Assembly: GCF_008041935.1 (NCBI RefSeq)
Contig: NZ_VKAC01000007.1
Location: 124,001-188,000 of the forward strand
DNA length: 64,000 nt
Direction of reading: 5' to 3'
Source: Quadrisphaera setariae
Lineage (GTDB): Bacteria > Actinomycetota > Actinomycetes > Actinomycetales > Quadrisphaeraceae
Part shown: positions 24,362 to 32,924 of the stretch, piece by piece
How the letters are laid out: each line of letters begins with the position of its first letter
Position numbering within the stretch: the first letter of the stretch is position 1
Program-made: the position numbers and the translations under genes
The notes under the pieces: generated by a model
Told to the model about the DNA's origin: nothing
Database searches by the model: none
The model's input: only the letters and a program-made list of their open reading frames with translations

Positions 24362-25084
24362 GTGGACCCCCAGCGCGTCGTCCCGGCCTGCGCGGTGCTC
24401 CACCTGTGGCGGGTCCCCTCCGCGGCCGTGCCCGCCGCCGTCGCCCGCATGGCGCTGGACCGGCGCCACCTGCGCGCCAGCGGTGCCGCCTTCTGGAAGC
24501 TGCTCGGCACCGGCGACGGGCGCACCTTCACCCCGCGCGACGCCGACCCGCACCACTGGGCCGTGCTCACCACCTGGGACGACGACGCCGGCGCCACCGC
24601 GTTCGAGCGCTCCCCCGCCGTGCGCGCCTGGGACCGCCTGGCCGCCGAGCGCCTGCGGGTGGAGATGGTGCCCGTGGCCAGCCGCGGCCGCTGGTCGGGC
24701 CGCGAGCCCTTCGGAGACCCGGTGCCGCGCCGAGCAGACGCGTCGGCAGACACCTCGGGGCCGGGGGTCGCGAGCATCACCCGGGCCCGCATCCGCCTCG
24801 GGAAGGGCCGGTCGTTCTGGGGCGCCGTCCCCCCGGTCTCCACGGACCTGCACGCCGTGCCCGGACTGCGCCTGGCCGTGGGCATCGGCGAGGCGCCCGT
24901 CGGGCTGCAGGGCACGTTCAGCCTCTGGGACGACGCGTCCTCCCTGCGCGACTTCGCCCACGGCCGCGCCGCCCACCGCGACGTGGTGGAGCGCACGGCC
25001 CGCGAGCGCTGGTACGCCGAGGAGCTCTTCGCCCGCTTCGCCGTGAGGTCGCTGGAGGGCACGCACCGGGGGGTGGCCCTGTGA
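24362..25084 (+). CDS. crtA: Spheroidene monooxygenase-like protein (CrtA family)
   Basis: Haem-dependent monooxygenase family that introduces keto groups at C-2 of acyclic carotenoids. The 240-residue product contains the CrtA-type blocks HLWRVPSAAVPAAVARMALDR, ASGAAFWKLLGTGDGRTFTPRDADPHHWAVLTTW, ARIRLGKGRSFWGAVPPV and the C-terminal RWYAEELFARFAV. The GTG at 24362 follows a TAnnnT hexamer by 6 nt. The stop overlaps the next gene (GTGA), opening a crtA-cruF-glycosyltransferase string. With no cyclase in the cluster, an acyclic substrate is plausible. The substrate assignment is inferred; the fold assignment is good. Confidence 0.83.
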   Translation: MDPQRVVPACAVLHLWRVPSAAVPAAVARMALDRRHLRASGAAFWKLLGTGDGRTFTPRDADPHHWAVLTTWDDDAGATAFERSPAVRAWDRLAAERLRVEMVPVASRGRWSGREPFGDPVPRRADASADTSGPGVASITRARIRLGKGRSFWGAVPPVSTDLHAVPGLRLAVGIGEAPVGLQGTFSLWDDASSLRDFAHGRAAHRDVVERTARERWYAEELFARFAVRSLEGTHRGVAL

Positions 25085-25944
25085 GCGCCGCCCCCTCCGA
25101 CACCGCTGCCGGGCTGCGGCGCACCCCGCTGGCCGCCGCGGGCGCGCAGCGCGCGGCGCTGGTGCTCGCGGCCGTCGCCGTCGTCGTCCAGGTGGCCCAC
25201 CCGCTGCTGTCGGGCGACGTGCTCACCACGGCCACCGTGGTGAGCGTCCTCGTGTTCGCGGCGGCCTCGCTCGTGAGCGCCGCCGCCACGCACGGGCTGC
25301 GGGCCGCGGTGGTGCTCGCGCTCGGCGCGGGCGGCGTGGGACTGCTGGCGGAGGCGGTGGGCGTGAGCACGGGCTTCCCGTTCGGCGAGTACGCCTACGC
25401 CGGCACGCTCGGGCCGCAGGTGCTCGGCGTGCCCGCGGTGGTGCCCGCGGCCTGGCTGATGATGGCCTGGCCCACGATGCTCGCCGGGCGCTCGGTGGTG
25501 GACCTGCTCCGGAAGCGCTTCGGGCCGGTGCCGCACTGGGTGGCGGTCCCGCTGTCCGCGTGGGTGCTCACCGCGTGGGACCTCTCGCTCGACCCGCAGA
25601 TGGTGGCTGCCGGGCACTGGTCCTGGGCGCACCCAGACCCCTCGCTGCCCGGGATCCCCGGCATCCCGCTGACCAACTACGCCGGGTGGCTGCTGGTCTC
25701 GCTGGTGGTGCACGCGGTGCTGCACGCCGGCGTCCCGCGGCGGGTGCGGCCCGGGGTCCCCGCGAGCGCGGCGATCGGCGCCGGGGCGCCCGCGCTGCTG
25801 CTGGGGTGGACGTGGCTGGGGTCGGCGCTGGGCAACGCCGCCTTCTTCGGACGCCCGTGGGTGGCGCTGTGGGTGTTCGCGGCCATGGGCCTGGTGGCGC
25901 TGCCGGCGCTGGCGCACCTGCGGCGACGCACCCCCGGGGCGTGA
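25081..25944 (+). CDS. cruF: Carotenoid biosynthesis protein, CruF-type 1',2'-hydratase
   Basis: Integral membrane enzyme family (DUF422) that hydrates the psi-end of acyclic or monocyclic carotenoids at C-1'. The 287-residue product has about seven hydrophobic segments and the family blocks GFPFGEYAYAGTLGPQVLGVP, WDLSLDPQMVAAGHWSW and GIPGIPLTNYAGWLLVS with conserved acidic and aromatic residues. The start GTG at 25081 overlaps the crtA-like stop and its stop overlaps the glycosyltransferase start, so the three are translationally coupled. Related CruF proteins act in deinoxanthin and bacterioruberin pathways. Which end group is hydrated here depends on the untested substrate. Confidence 0.85.
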   Translation: MSAAPSDTAAGLRRTPLAAAGAQRAALVLAAVAVVVQVAHPLLSGDVLTTATVVSVLVFAAASLVSAAATHGLRAAVVLALGAGGVGLLAEAVGVSTGFPFGEYAYAGTLGPQVLGVPAVVPAAWLMMAWPTMLAGRSVVDLLRKRFGPVPHWVAVPLSAWVLTAWDLSLDPQMVAAGHWSWAHPDPSLPGIPGIPLTNYAGWLLVSLVVHAVLHAGVPRRVRPGVPASAAIGAGAPALLLGWTWLGSALGNAAFFGRPWVALWVFAAMGLVALPALAHLRRRTPGA

Positions 25945-27062
25945 GGGCCGTCCGGCTCGTCGAGGCGGCCAGCGCGGGGGCCGTCGTCGTCGCCGTGCAC
26001 ACCGCCGTCAACGCCGCGCTGCTGCGGCGCCCGGTGAGCACCCCGCCCGCGGTCGGTGAGCGGGTCAGCGTGCTGCTGCCCGTGCGCGACGAGGCCCACC
26101 AGGTGGGACGGGCGCTGGCGGCGGTGCTGGCGAGCACGGGGGTGCCCCACCTCGAGGTGCTCGTGCTCGACGACGGGTCCACCGACGGGACGGCCGCCGC
26201 CGCGGCCCGCGCCGCCGGCGGCGACCCCCGGGTGCGGGTGCTGACCGGCGCGCCGCTGCCGCCGGGCTGGCTGGGCAAGCCGCACGCGCTGGCCCAGCTG
26301 GCGGCGGTCGCCTCGGGCTCGGTGCTGGTGTGCCTGGACGCCGACGTGCGCCTGGCGCCGCACGCCCTGGCGGCCAGCGTCGACCTGCTGCGCCGCCACC
26401 GGCTCGACCTCGTCAGCCCCTACCCGCGGCAGGAGGCCGTGAGCGCCGCCGAGCGGCTGGTGCAGCCGCTGCTGCAGTGGAGCTGGCTGGCCACACTGCC
26501 GCTGCGGCTGGCGGAGAGCTCGCCGCGGCCGTCGCTGTCCGCCGCGAACGGGCAGCTCATGGCGCTGGACACCGCGGCGCTGGAGCGAGCGGGCGGCTTC
26601 GCGGCGGTGGAGTCCGAGGTCTTGGACGACGTCGCCCTGGTCCGGGCGGTCAAGGCCGCAGGCGGGCGCGGAGGGGTCGCTGACGGCACGGACCTGGCGA
26701 CCTGCCGCATGTACGACGGCTGGCCGGCTCTGCGCGACGGGTACGCCAAGTCGCTGTGGTCGGCCACGGGCTCGCCGGTGGGCGCGGCGGGACTGGTGGC
26801 GGTGCTGGGCGGGGTGTTCGTGCTTCCGGCGGTGGCGGCGCTGACCGGGGTCGGCGGCCGCGCCGGGCGCTGGGCCGGGCTGCTCGGCTACGGCGCCGGC
26901 GTCGCCTCGCGGGTGGTCGCGGCACGGCGCACGGGCGGGCGGGTGTGGCCCGACGCGCTGGCGCACCCGGCCTCGGTGGCGGTGCTGTGCTCGCTGGTGG
27001 TGCGGTCGTGGCGGCTGCGCCGCCGCGGCGGCCTGGCCTGGAAGGGCCGCGCGCTGCCCTGA
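25941..27062 (+). CDS. Family 2 glycosyltransferase, CruG-like
   Basis: Membrane-associated GT-A glycosyltransferase, probably adding a sugar to the hydroxylated carotenoid made by the neighbouring enzymes. The 373-residue product starts at a GTG overlapping the cruF stop. It has an N-terminal anchor helix, VSVLLPVRDEAHQVGRAL, VLVLDDGSTDGTAAAA, the metal-binding CLDADVRL, the acceptor-site region SEVLDDVALVRAVKAAGGR and two to three C-terminal helices. This layout resembles CruG and other carotenoid GT2 enzymes. The sugar donor cannot be read from the sequence. Transcription may be punctuated after it by the 29-bp hairpin at 27093-27159. Confidence 0.82.
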   Translation: MRAVRLVEAASAGAVVVAVHTAVNAALLRRPVSTPPAVGERVSVLLPVRDEAHQVGRALAAVLASTGVPHLEVLVLDDGSTDGTAAAAARAAGGDPRVRVLTGAPLPPGWLGKPHALAQLAAVASGSVLVCLDADVRLAPHALAASVDLLRRHRLDLVSPYPRQEAVSAAERLVQPLLQWSWLATLPLRLAESSPRPSLSAANGQLMALDTAALERAGGFAAVESEVLDDVALVRAVKAAGGRGGVADGTDLATCRMYDGWPALRDGYAKSLWSATGSPVGAAGLVAVLGGVFVLPAVAALTGVGGRAGRWAGLLGYGAGVASRVVAARRTGGRVWPDALAHPASVAVLCSLVVRSWRLRRRGGLAWKGRALP

Positions 27063-27092
27063 CGCTGTCGCACTGGGTGGTTCTGGTCCCTT

Positions 27093-27159
27093 CCTCCGTT
27101 GGCGCAGGGTGGCCCTGGTCCACTCTCACGGGACCAGGGCCACCCTGCGCCAACGGAGG
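27093..27159. terminator. 29-bp perfect-stem hairpin between the glycosyltransferase and crtD-like genes
   Basis: Arms 27093-27121 and 27131-27159 are fully complementary around a 9-nt loop. It ends 24 nt before the next start, so it could terminate the upstream operon or sequester the crtD-like promoter region. There is no U-tract. Confidence 0.75.
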
Positions 27160-27169
27160 GAGCGGCGCT

Positions 27170-27175
27170 TACCGT
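27170..27175 (+). promoter_or_regulatory. -10 hexamer TACCGT, leaderless start of the crtD-like gene
   Basis: TACCGT sits 7 nt before the GTG at 27183 and just after the large hairpin. It suggests an independent promoter for the crtD-like gene. Confidence 0.5.
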
Positions 27176-27182
27176 GGCGGGC

Positions 27183-28697
27183 GTGGCTCGGGTGGTCGTG
27201 GTGGGCGCGGGCCTGGGCGGGCTCGCTGCGGCGGCGCGCCTGGCCGCGCACGGCCACGACGTCACCGTCTGCGAGCAGGCGGACACCGTCGGCGGCAAGC
27301 TCGGCTGGGCCGAGCACGAGGGGTTCGCCTTCGACACCGGCCCGAGCCTGCTGACCTGGCCCGACCAGCTGCGCCGCCTCTTCGCCGCCACCGGCGCGCC
27401 GCTGGAGGAGACCCTGGCGCTGCAGCCGGTGGCGCCCACCGACCACCGCTTCACCGACGGCAGCCGCCTCCACCTCGACGACGACCTCGGCCCAGGTTGG
27501 CGCCGCCTCCTCGACCGCGCTCGCCGCGTCTGGGACGCCACCGAGGGTCCCTTCCTCAGCCGGCCGCTGCACGGCGCCCGCACCCTCGCGGCGCTCGCGG
27601 CGCGTCCCGGCGGTCTGCGCGACGTCGCGACCATCGCGCCCGGCACCTCCCTGCGCGCCCTGGCGCAGGCCCACCTCGACGACCCCCGGCACGTCGCCCT
27701 GGTGGACCGGATGGCCACCTACACCGGCTCCGACCCGCGCCGCGCACCCGCGGCGCTGGCCTCGGTGCTGCACCTGGAGCTGACCGGTGGCTCCTGGTAC
27801 ACCCCCGGCGGGCTGCGCCGGGTGGTGGACGCCGTCGCCGACCGGGCCCGCGAGCGCGGCGCCCGCCTCCTCACGGGGACGCGCGTGGTGGAGGTGCTCG
27901 TCGACGGCGGGCGGGCCGCGGGCGTGCGCCTGGCCGACGGGCGGCGGGTGTCGGCGGACGTCGTCGTCGTCAACGCCGACGCGGCGGCCCTCTACGGCGT
28001 GCGCACCCCGCCCGACCACCCGGCCCTGCTCCCGCCAGCGGCACGCCGGAGCGCCCGCGGGGCCCGTGCGGGGCTGGCGGCCACCGCTCCGTCGCTGAGC
28101 GGGTTCGTGCTGCTGCTGGCCCTGCGCGGGCGCACGCCGGACCTCGCCCACCACACGGTGCTGTTCCCGCCCCTGGACGGCGCGGGCTACGACGACGAGT
28201 TCGACGCGGTCTTCGGCTCAGGACGACGACGCGGGCGGCCGAGCGCCGTCCCGGAGCCGGCGGTCTACGTGAGCGCCCCGGACGACCCGGCGCTGCGCCC
28301 TGACGAGCACTCCGAGGCGTGGTTCGTGCTGGTCAACGCCCCGCGCCACGCCCCGCACGACCCGCGCGCCGGCGTCGACTGGCGGGTTACGGGGTTCGCA
28401 GAGGCCTACGCCGACCACGTGCTGGCCGTCATGGCGCGCCGCGGGCTGGACGTGCGCGAGCGGGTGCTGTGGCAGCAGGTGCGCACCCCGGCGGACCTGG
28501 AGGCGGCGACCGGCAGCGTGGGCGGGTCGATCTACGGCTCGTCGAGCAACGGGGCGCGGGCGGCCTTCCTGCGACCCGCCAACCGCTCGCCGCTGCCGGG
28601 GATGCTGCTGGTGGGCGGCTCGAGCCACCCCGGCGGGGGGATCCCGCTGGTGCTGGCGTCGGCGTCGATCACGGCGGGGCTGGTCGGCACGGCCTGA
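27183..28697 (+). CDS. CrtI-family FAD carotenoid desaturase/oxidoreductase, probably CrtD-like
   Basis: FAD-dependent carotenoid oxidoreductase. The 504-residue product begins VARVVVVGAGLGGLAAAARLAAHG (Rossmann GxGxxG) with CEQADTVGGKLG, then FDTGPSLLTWPDQLRRLF, GGSWYTPGGLRRVVDAVAD and the C-terminal FAD block LLVGGSSHPGGGIPLVLASASITAGL. Phytoene desaturase is already encoded at 32925. Together with CruF, this copy is best read as a 1-hydroxycarotenoid 3,4-desaturase (CrtD). A CrtO-like or other role cannot be excluded. The start at 27183 is chosen from the TAnnnT spacing; a GTG at 27174 is an alternative. Confidence 0.82.
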   Translation: MARVVVVGAGLGGLAAAARLAAHGHDVTVCEQADTVGGKLGWAEHEGFAFDTGPSLLTWPDQLRRLFAATGAPLEETLALQPVAPTDHRFTDGSRLHLDDDLGPGWRRLLDRARRVWDATEGPFLSRPLHGARTLAALAARPGGLRDVATIAPGTSLRALAQAHLDDPRHVALVDRMATYTGSDPRRAPAALASVLHLELTGGSWYTPGGLRRVVDAVADRARERGARLLTGTRVVEVLVDGGRAAGVRLADGRRVSADVVVVNADAAALYGVRTPPDHPALLPPAARRSARGARAGLAATAPSLSGFVLLLALRGRTPDLAHHTVLFPPLDGAGYDDEFDAVFGSGRRRGRPSAVPEPAVYVSAPDDPALRPDEHSEAWFVLVNAPRHAPHDPRAGVDWRVTGFAEAYADHVLAVMARRGLDVRERVLWQQVRTPADLEAATGSVGGSIYGSSSNGARAAFLRPANRSPLPGMLLVGGSSHPGGGIPLVLASASITAGLVGTA

Positions 28698-28854
28698 GAC
28701 GCACCCGGCGCAGGATCGGGGGGACGGCTCGGGCGACGGCCGTCCGGGTGCTCGCCGCGGCCGCGGTCTCCAGGAGCGGCACCCGGCTGCCGATGACGGT
28801 GGCGCAGCGACCCGCCCGGGCCGCCGCCTGCACCACCGACCGGAAGAGGCCGTC

Positions 28855-29058
28855 GTGGACACCACCGCTCTGCTCGACGTCGCTGGCATCGTCGGCCTGG
28901 GCGCCACCGTGGTGGTGGCCGCGTCCTGGCTGGAGCGCGCGCTGCGCGGCGGGCGGCCGGTGCCCGTCCGCGACCTGCAGCGCGCGGGCGGCCACCACGA
29001 CGCGACGCCGTCGGAGGCGTTCGAGCACGCCGAGGGCGCGTCCGCCTGGACCCGCTGA
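28855..29058 (+). CDS. Small single-helix membrane protein, 67 aa
   Basis: Unrecognised short protein. GGAAGAGG lies 6-7 nt before the GTG at 28855. The product has one hydrophobic helix (LLDVAGIVGLGATVVVAASWL, split by Gly) and a polar tail, VRDLQRAGGHHDATPSEAFEHAEGASAWTR. It lies 157 bp after the crtD-like gene on the same strand and may be a read-through member of that unit. Function unknown. Its length, ribosome site and coding-like composition make it plausible but not certain. Confidence 0.5.
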   Translation: MDTTALLDVAGIVGLGATVVVAASWLERALRGGRPVPVRDLQRAGGHHDATPSEAFEHAEGASAWTR

Positions 29059-29071
29059 GGCGTCCGACCGC

Positions 29072-29692
29072 TCAGGCGGTCATGTCTCCGGTTTCCGGGA
29101 GGCCCTCGAGCCGCCCGTAGCGCAGGTGCACCACCCCGTTCGGGCTCCCAGCGGGCGGCTGCAGCAGCGCCAGGCCGGTGGGCACGGCCCCGGAGGCGAA
29201 CACCTTCTTGCCCTGGCCCAGCACCACCGGGTGGAGCCAGAGGTCGACGACGTCGAAGAGGCGCTCGCGCAGCAGGGTCTGCACGAGGTCGAGGCTCCCC
29301 ACCACCTTGACGTGCTCGTGGCGGTCGCGGAGCGCGCGCACCTCAGCCGGCAGGTCCGGGCCGAGCAGCCGAGAGCCCGCCCACGCCAGCTCGGGCGTGC
29401 CGCGCGACGCCACGTGCTTGGGGATGCGGTTGAACAGCTCCGCGAAGCCGCCGTCCTGGCCGTCGCCGCGGTGGGGCCAGTACGCGGCGAAGACGTCGTA
29501 GGTCCGCCGTCCCAGCAGGAGGGCGTCGACGCCCTCGTAGGCGGCGTGGACCTGCGCACCGGTGACCTCGTCGATGATCGGGGCCTGCCAGCCGCCGAAG
29601 GAGAACCCGTCGGAGGGGTCCTCCTCGGGGCCGCCGGGGGCCTGGCCCACCAGGTCGAGGGTGGCGAAGAGCGCGATGCTGATGGTCCCCAC
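29072..29692 (-). CDS. Dihydrofolate reductase-fold family protein (RibD C-terminal-like)
   Basis: Cytoplasmic reductase-fold protein of the RibD_C/YwjB type; the real substrate is usually unknown. The GTG at 29692 with GGGAG 6-7 nt upstream gives 206 residues starting VGTISIALFATLDLVGQAPGG. Diagnostic segments are LLLGRRTYDVFAAYWPHR, PKHVASRGTPELAW, VVGSLDLVQTLLRERLFDVVDLWLHPVVLGQGKKVF and the C-terminal VHLRYGRLEG. Frames upstream reach 29755 with a weaker start. It converges on the small membrane protein gene and shows no metabolic link to the carotenoid genes around it. Confidence 0.85.
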   Translation of the reverse strand: MGTISIALFATLDLVGQAPGGPEEDPSDGFSFGGWQAPIIDEVTGAQVHAAYEGVDALLLGRRTYDVFAAYWPHRGDGQDGGFAELFNRIPKHVASRGTPELAWAGSRLLGPDLPAEVRALRDRHEHVKVVGSLDLVQTLLRERLFDVVDLWLHPVVLGQGKKVFASGAVPTGLALLQPPAGSPNGVVHLRYGRLEGLPETGDMTA

Positions 29693-29801
29693 GGCGGGCT
29701 CCCGGGTGTCGGTGGTGCTGCCTGTCGAGGGGTGGACCGGCGCCCGGGCGCCCACTCATCGGCGCGGAGCGGGGCCTCCCGCTGCACGCGGCTCGGGTGG
29801 C

Positions 29802-30614
29802 TCAGGGCATCCGCACGAGCAGCTCGCCGTGGAGCAGGGCGATCCACCCGTCGTCCGCGGCGGCCCAGCGGCGCCACGCGGCGGCGACGTCCTCCAGCTG
29901 CGCCGGGGTCGCCTCGCCAGCGGCCACGGCCTGCTCGGCGAAGGCCGAGGCGGTCGCCCGGCCCGCCCACGACGTCCCCCACCACGCGCGCTCCGCGGGG
30001 GAGGCGTAGCACCACGCGGAGGCGCTCGCGGTGACCCCGGCGCGAGACCGCTCCACCAGGCCGGCGGCGCGCGCCCACGCGAGGAGGCGGCGTCCGGCGT
30101 CGGGCTCGCCGCCGTTGCCGCGAGCGACCCGCTGGTACAGCGACAGCCAGGCGTCCAGGCCCGGGTCGGCCGGGTACCAGGTGGTGGCGGCGTAGTCGAC
30201 GTCCCGCACGGCCAGCAGCCCCCCGGGCCGCAGCACGCGGGCGGCCTCGCGCAGCGCGCCCACGGCGTCGGGCAGGTGCTGCAGCACCTGGTGGGCGTGG
30301 ACGACGTCGAAGGACGCGTCCTCGAAGGGCAGCGCCAAGGCGTCACCCACCACCCACTCCACAGCGAGCCCGCGGCGCTCGGCGAGGGCCGCGGCCTCCT
30401 CGAGGACGCCGGCGGCGGCGTCGAGCCCGACCACACGACCCGGGGCGACGCGGGCCGCGAGGTCCGCGGTGATCGTTCCGGGACCGCAGCCGAGGTCGAG
30501 CAGGTCCTGTCCCGGGCGCAGCGCGGGCAGCAGGTACCCGCAGGAGTTCTCCGCGGTGCGCCAGCGGTGGGAGGCCAGGACCGGCTCGGCGTGTCCGTGC
30601 GTGTACGCGCTCAC
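29802..30614 (-). CDS. Class I SAM-dependent methyltransferase
   Basis: Cytoplasmic methyltransferase with a complete Rossmann SAM site: LLDLGCGPGTITADLAARV (motif I), VVGLDAAAGVLEEA (acidic loop), GDALALPFEDASFDVVHAHQVLQHL (motif II/III) and VLRPGGLLAVRDVDYA. The C-terminal half resembles UbiE/MenG-like and ArsM-like actinobacterial methyltransferases of unknown substrate. The GTG at 30614 is preferred because the family similarity begins just after it (SAYTHGHAEPVL); an upstream start at 30662 would add a Cys/Arg-rich stretch. The start-side gap of about 250 bp to 30869 holds no gene. It sits inside the carotenoid cluster, so a terpenoid or quinone substrate is possible but unproven. Confidence 0.83.
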   Translation of the reverse strand: MSAYTHGHAEPVLASHRWRTAENSCGYLLPALRPGQDLLDLGCGPGTITADLAARVAPGRVVGLDAAAGVLEEAAALAERRGLAVEWVVGDALALPFEDASFDVVHAHQVLQHLPDAVGALREAARVLRPGGLLAVRDVDYAATTWYPADPGLDAWLSLYQRVARGNGGEPDAGRRLLAWARAAGLVERSRAGVTASASAWCYASPAERAWWGTSWAGRATASAFAEQAVAAGEATPAQLEDVAAAWRRWAAADDGWIALLHGELLVRMP

Positions 30615-30869
30615 CGGGGAGACCCTGCCACACCGTCTCAGATGTCGATACCATTGTCTCACCGGTCAAGACGACACTTCGATCCGGCACCTTCCTGCGG
30701 GCAAATGGAGCGGGCGCAGCCGGAGGAAGATCATCCATGGGGCTCAAGCCGGCCGCCGGACCCCTCGGTGCCCCACTGCGATCATCGAGCGCCGGGTGAC
30801 CCGCGGACCCCTGCTCCTCCCCAGCGCAGCCTCCGCCGCGGCCCCGCCGGCGCCCCGGCCTCCGCCGCA

Positions 30870-31556
30870 TCAGCGGCTCGCTGACAGCTCCCTGCGCACG
30901 GCCACCAGCAGCTGCACCAGCCCGACGAGCGCGGCGGCAGCGCCCACCCACGCCCCTGCGGCCGCCCACGTGGTCGCCGCCCCCGGGTAGACCCCGCAGC
31001 CCAGGGCGAACATCGCCGCCACCAGCACGCGGGTGGGCCGCTCGGAGACGGTCACCGCTCCTGGTCCGGTCACGCCCTCCCCCTGGGCGCGGGCGCGCAC
31101 GTACTCGTGGAGCTGCCCCGCGCCCAGCGCCACGAGCACGGGCAGCGCCGGGGCGCCCAGGAGCCACAGCGCGCCGAGGGCCGCGGCGTCGGCGAGCCGG
31201 TCGCACGCGGCGTCGAGCACCGCCCCGGCGCGCGAGGCCGTGCCCCCGAGCACCGCCACGGCGCCGTCGAGCCCGTCGGCGAGCGCGGCCACCGCCAGCA
31301 GCACCGGCACCCCCAGCGCCCACCGGCCCCCCAGCTCGGCCTGCGCCGCGGCCGGTGCGAGCGCGGCGAGGGCCAGGGCGAGCCCCAGCGCCGTGACCGC
31401 CGCAGGGGGGACGCCCGCAGCGGCCAGCGGTGACGCGGTGCGGCGGACGCCGTCGAGCCAGACCCGCACGAGCGGGGAGGCCGCGGTGCCGCCGTGGGCG
31501 GCGGACCAGCGCCGCAGGTGCTCCTCGCGGGTCACCCCGCGCGTCCCGCCAGCCAC
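30870..31556 (-). CDS. CDP-alcohol phosphatidyltransferase family protein
   Basis: Integral membrane enzyme transferring a phosphoryl-alcohol from a CDP-linked donor, as in phospholipid head-group synthesis. The 228-residue product (GTG at 31556) has about six helices and the active-site stretch ADGLDGAVAVLGGTASRAGAVLDAACDRLAD. All four aspartates of D-x2-DG-x2-A-R-x8-9-G-x3-D-x3-D are present, but the usual Arg after Ala is Val. A TAGGGT hexamer 7 nt upstream supports the start and suggests a leaderless message. It diverges from crtE, with both promoters within 85 bp. The exact product cannot be told. Confidence 0.83.
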   Translation of the reverse strand: MAGGTRGVTREEHLRRWSAAHGGTAASPLVRVWLDGVRRTASPLAAAGVPPAAVTALGLALALAALAPAAAQAELGGRWALGVPVLLAVAALADGLDGAVAVLGGTASRAGAVLDAACDRLADAAALGALWLLGAPALPVLVALGAGQLHEYVRARAQGEGVTGPGAVTVSERPTRVLVAAMFALGCGVYPGAATTWAAAGAWVGAAAALVGLVQLLVAVRRELSASR

Positions 31557-31563
31557 GGGCGTG

Positions 31564-31569
31564 ACCCTA
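31564..31569 (-). promoter_or_regulatory. -10 hexamer TAGGGT, leaderless start of the CDP-alcohol phosphotransferase gene
   Basis: Seven nt separate the hexamer (read on the minus strand) from the GTG at 31556. It faces the crtE promoter. Confidence 0.5.
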
Positions 31570-31628
31570 CGTCCGTGACGCGCGTCCCTCCGGGGCGTCG
31601 CTCGACGAGCGCCGCGCGGATCCGCGCA

Positions 31629-31634
31629 TAGGCT
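31629..31634 (+). promoter_or_regulatory. -10 hexamer TAGGCT, leaderless start of crtE
   Basis: TAGGCT is 7 nt before the GTG at 31642; no Shine-Dalgarno sequence is present. It would drive the crtE-crtI-crtB operon. Confidence 0.5.
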
Positions 31635-31641
31635 CCACCGG

Positions 31642-32862
31642 GTGAGTCCCGCCCACGTCCTGGACGCCGATGACCTGCGGGCCCGCGTCCAGACCGAGCT
31701 GGACGCCGTGCTGGCCGGCCAGGCGGCGGTCCTGGCCGACGTCAGCGACGACTGCGACGCCCTCATCGCGGCCGTCGCCCGCCTGGTGGCGGGCGGCAAG
31801 CGGCTGCGCCCGGCGTTCTGCTGGTGGGGGTGGCGCGGCGCTGGAGGGGACCCCTCCGACCGGTCCGCCGGGGACGCCGTGGTCCGGGTGGCGACAGCCC
31901 TGGAGCTGTTCCAGGCGGCCGCGCTCATCCACGACGACGTCATGGACGCCTCTGACACCCGGCGCGGCATGCCCGCCACGCACCGCTACTTCGCGGGCCT
32001 GCACGCCGAGCGCCGCTGGGACGGAGACGGCGACAGGTTCGGGGACGCCGGCGCCATCCTGTCCGGGGACCTGTGCCTGGCCTGGTCGGACGAGGTCTTC
32101 CGCAGCGCTGACATCGCCGCGGACCGCCGCCGCCAGGCGGAGCTGGTCTTCGACCGGATGCGCACCCAGCTCATGGGCGGGCAGTACCTCGACATGCTGG
32201 CGCAGGCCGCGCCGCTGCGGCGCATCGCCGCCGCCGCGGTGCGAGGCGGCAGCGGGAGCAGCGGCAGCGCCGCCCCCGCGCCCCGCCGCGACAGCGACGA
32301 CGACGGCGGCTCCGGGTCCGACGAGGCGGCGCTGCGCCGCGCCGAGGCCGACGCCCTGCTGGAGCGGGCCCGGCGGGTCATCTGCTTCAAGAGCGCCAAG
32401 TACTCCGTGGAGCACCCTCTGCTGGTGGGGGCGGCCCTGGGCGGCGCGCCGCAGGAGCTGAGCGAGGCCTACAGCGCCTACGGCCTGGCCCTGGGCGAGG
32501 CGTTCCAGCTCCGCGACGACGTCCTCGGCGTCTTCGGAGACCCCGCGCAGACCGGCAAGCCGGCCGGCGACGACCTGCGGGAGGGCAAGCGCACGGTGCT
32601 CGTGGCGTGCGCGCTCGGCGCCGCCAGCGCCTCCCAGGCCGACCTGCTCCACCGCCACCTCGGCGACCCCCACCTCGACGCCGACGGCGTGGGCGCGCTG
32701 CGCCGCGTCATGGTGGACACCGGCGCGCTGGCGCGCGTGGAGGAGATGATCGAGGACGGCGTCCGCCGGGCCCGCGAGGCCCTGGCCGGCGCGCCCGTCG
32801 CGCCGCAGGCGCGCGAGGCGCTGGAGGCGCTCGTCGTCGCCGCCACCGCGCGCGCCGCGTGA
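31642..32862 (+). CDS. crtE: Polyprenyl (geranylgeranyl) diphosphate synthase CrtE
   Basis: Trans-prenyltransferase making the C20 precursor for phytoene. The 406-residue product has GGKRLRPAFCWWGW, the first Asp-rich motif LIHDDVMDASDTRRG, the QYLDMLAQA helix, KYSVEHPLLVGAAL and the second Asp-rich motif FQLRDDVLGVFGD. It is longer than usual because of a Gly/Ser/Asp-rich insert (about residues 208-233) before the helix EADALLERARRVICFKSAKY. The insert lies in a surface loop by position. The gene opens crtE-crtI-crtB, and its 3' end is 62 bp from the chosen crtI start. Chain length is inferred from pathway context. Confidence 0.92.
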   Translation: MSPAHVLDADDLRARVQTELDAVLAGQAAVLADVSDDCDALIAAVARLVAGGKRLRPAFCWWGWRGAGGDPSDRSAGDAVVRVATALELFQAAALIHDDVMDASDTRRGMPATHRYFAGLHAERRWDGDGDRFGDAGAILSGDLCLAWSDEVFRSADIAADRRRQAELVFDRMRTQLMGGQYLDMLAQAAPLRRIAAAAVRGGSGSSGSAAPAPRRDSDDDGGSGSDEAALRRAEADALLERARRVICFKSAKYSVEHPLLVGAALGGAPQELSEAYSAYGLALGEAFQLRDDVLGVFGDPAQTGKPAGDDLREGKRTVLVACALGAASASQADLLHRHLGDPHLDADGVGALRRVMVDTGALARVEEMIEDGVRRAREALAGAPVAPQAREALEALVVAATARAA

Positions 32863-32924
32863 CCCACCCCAGCACCCGCCTCAGCACCCCGCCCCCCGTC
32901 GAGCCCCAGGCCAGGAGGCACCCC

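Noticed and set aside
31564-31634. Riboswitch or long leader before crtE or the divergent gene
   Set aside because: Only 85 bp separate the two starts, and TAnnnT hexamers directly before each start point to leaderless messages.
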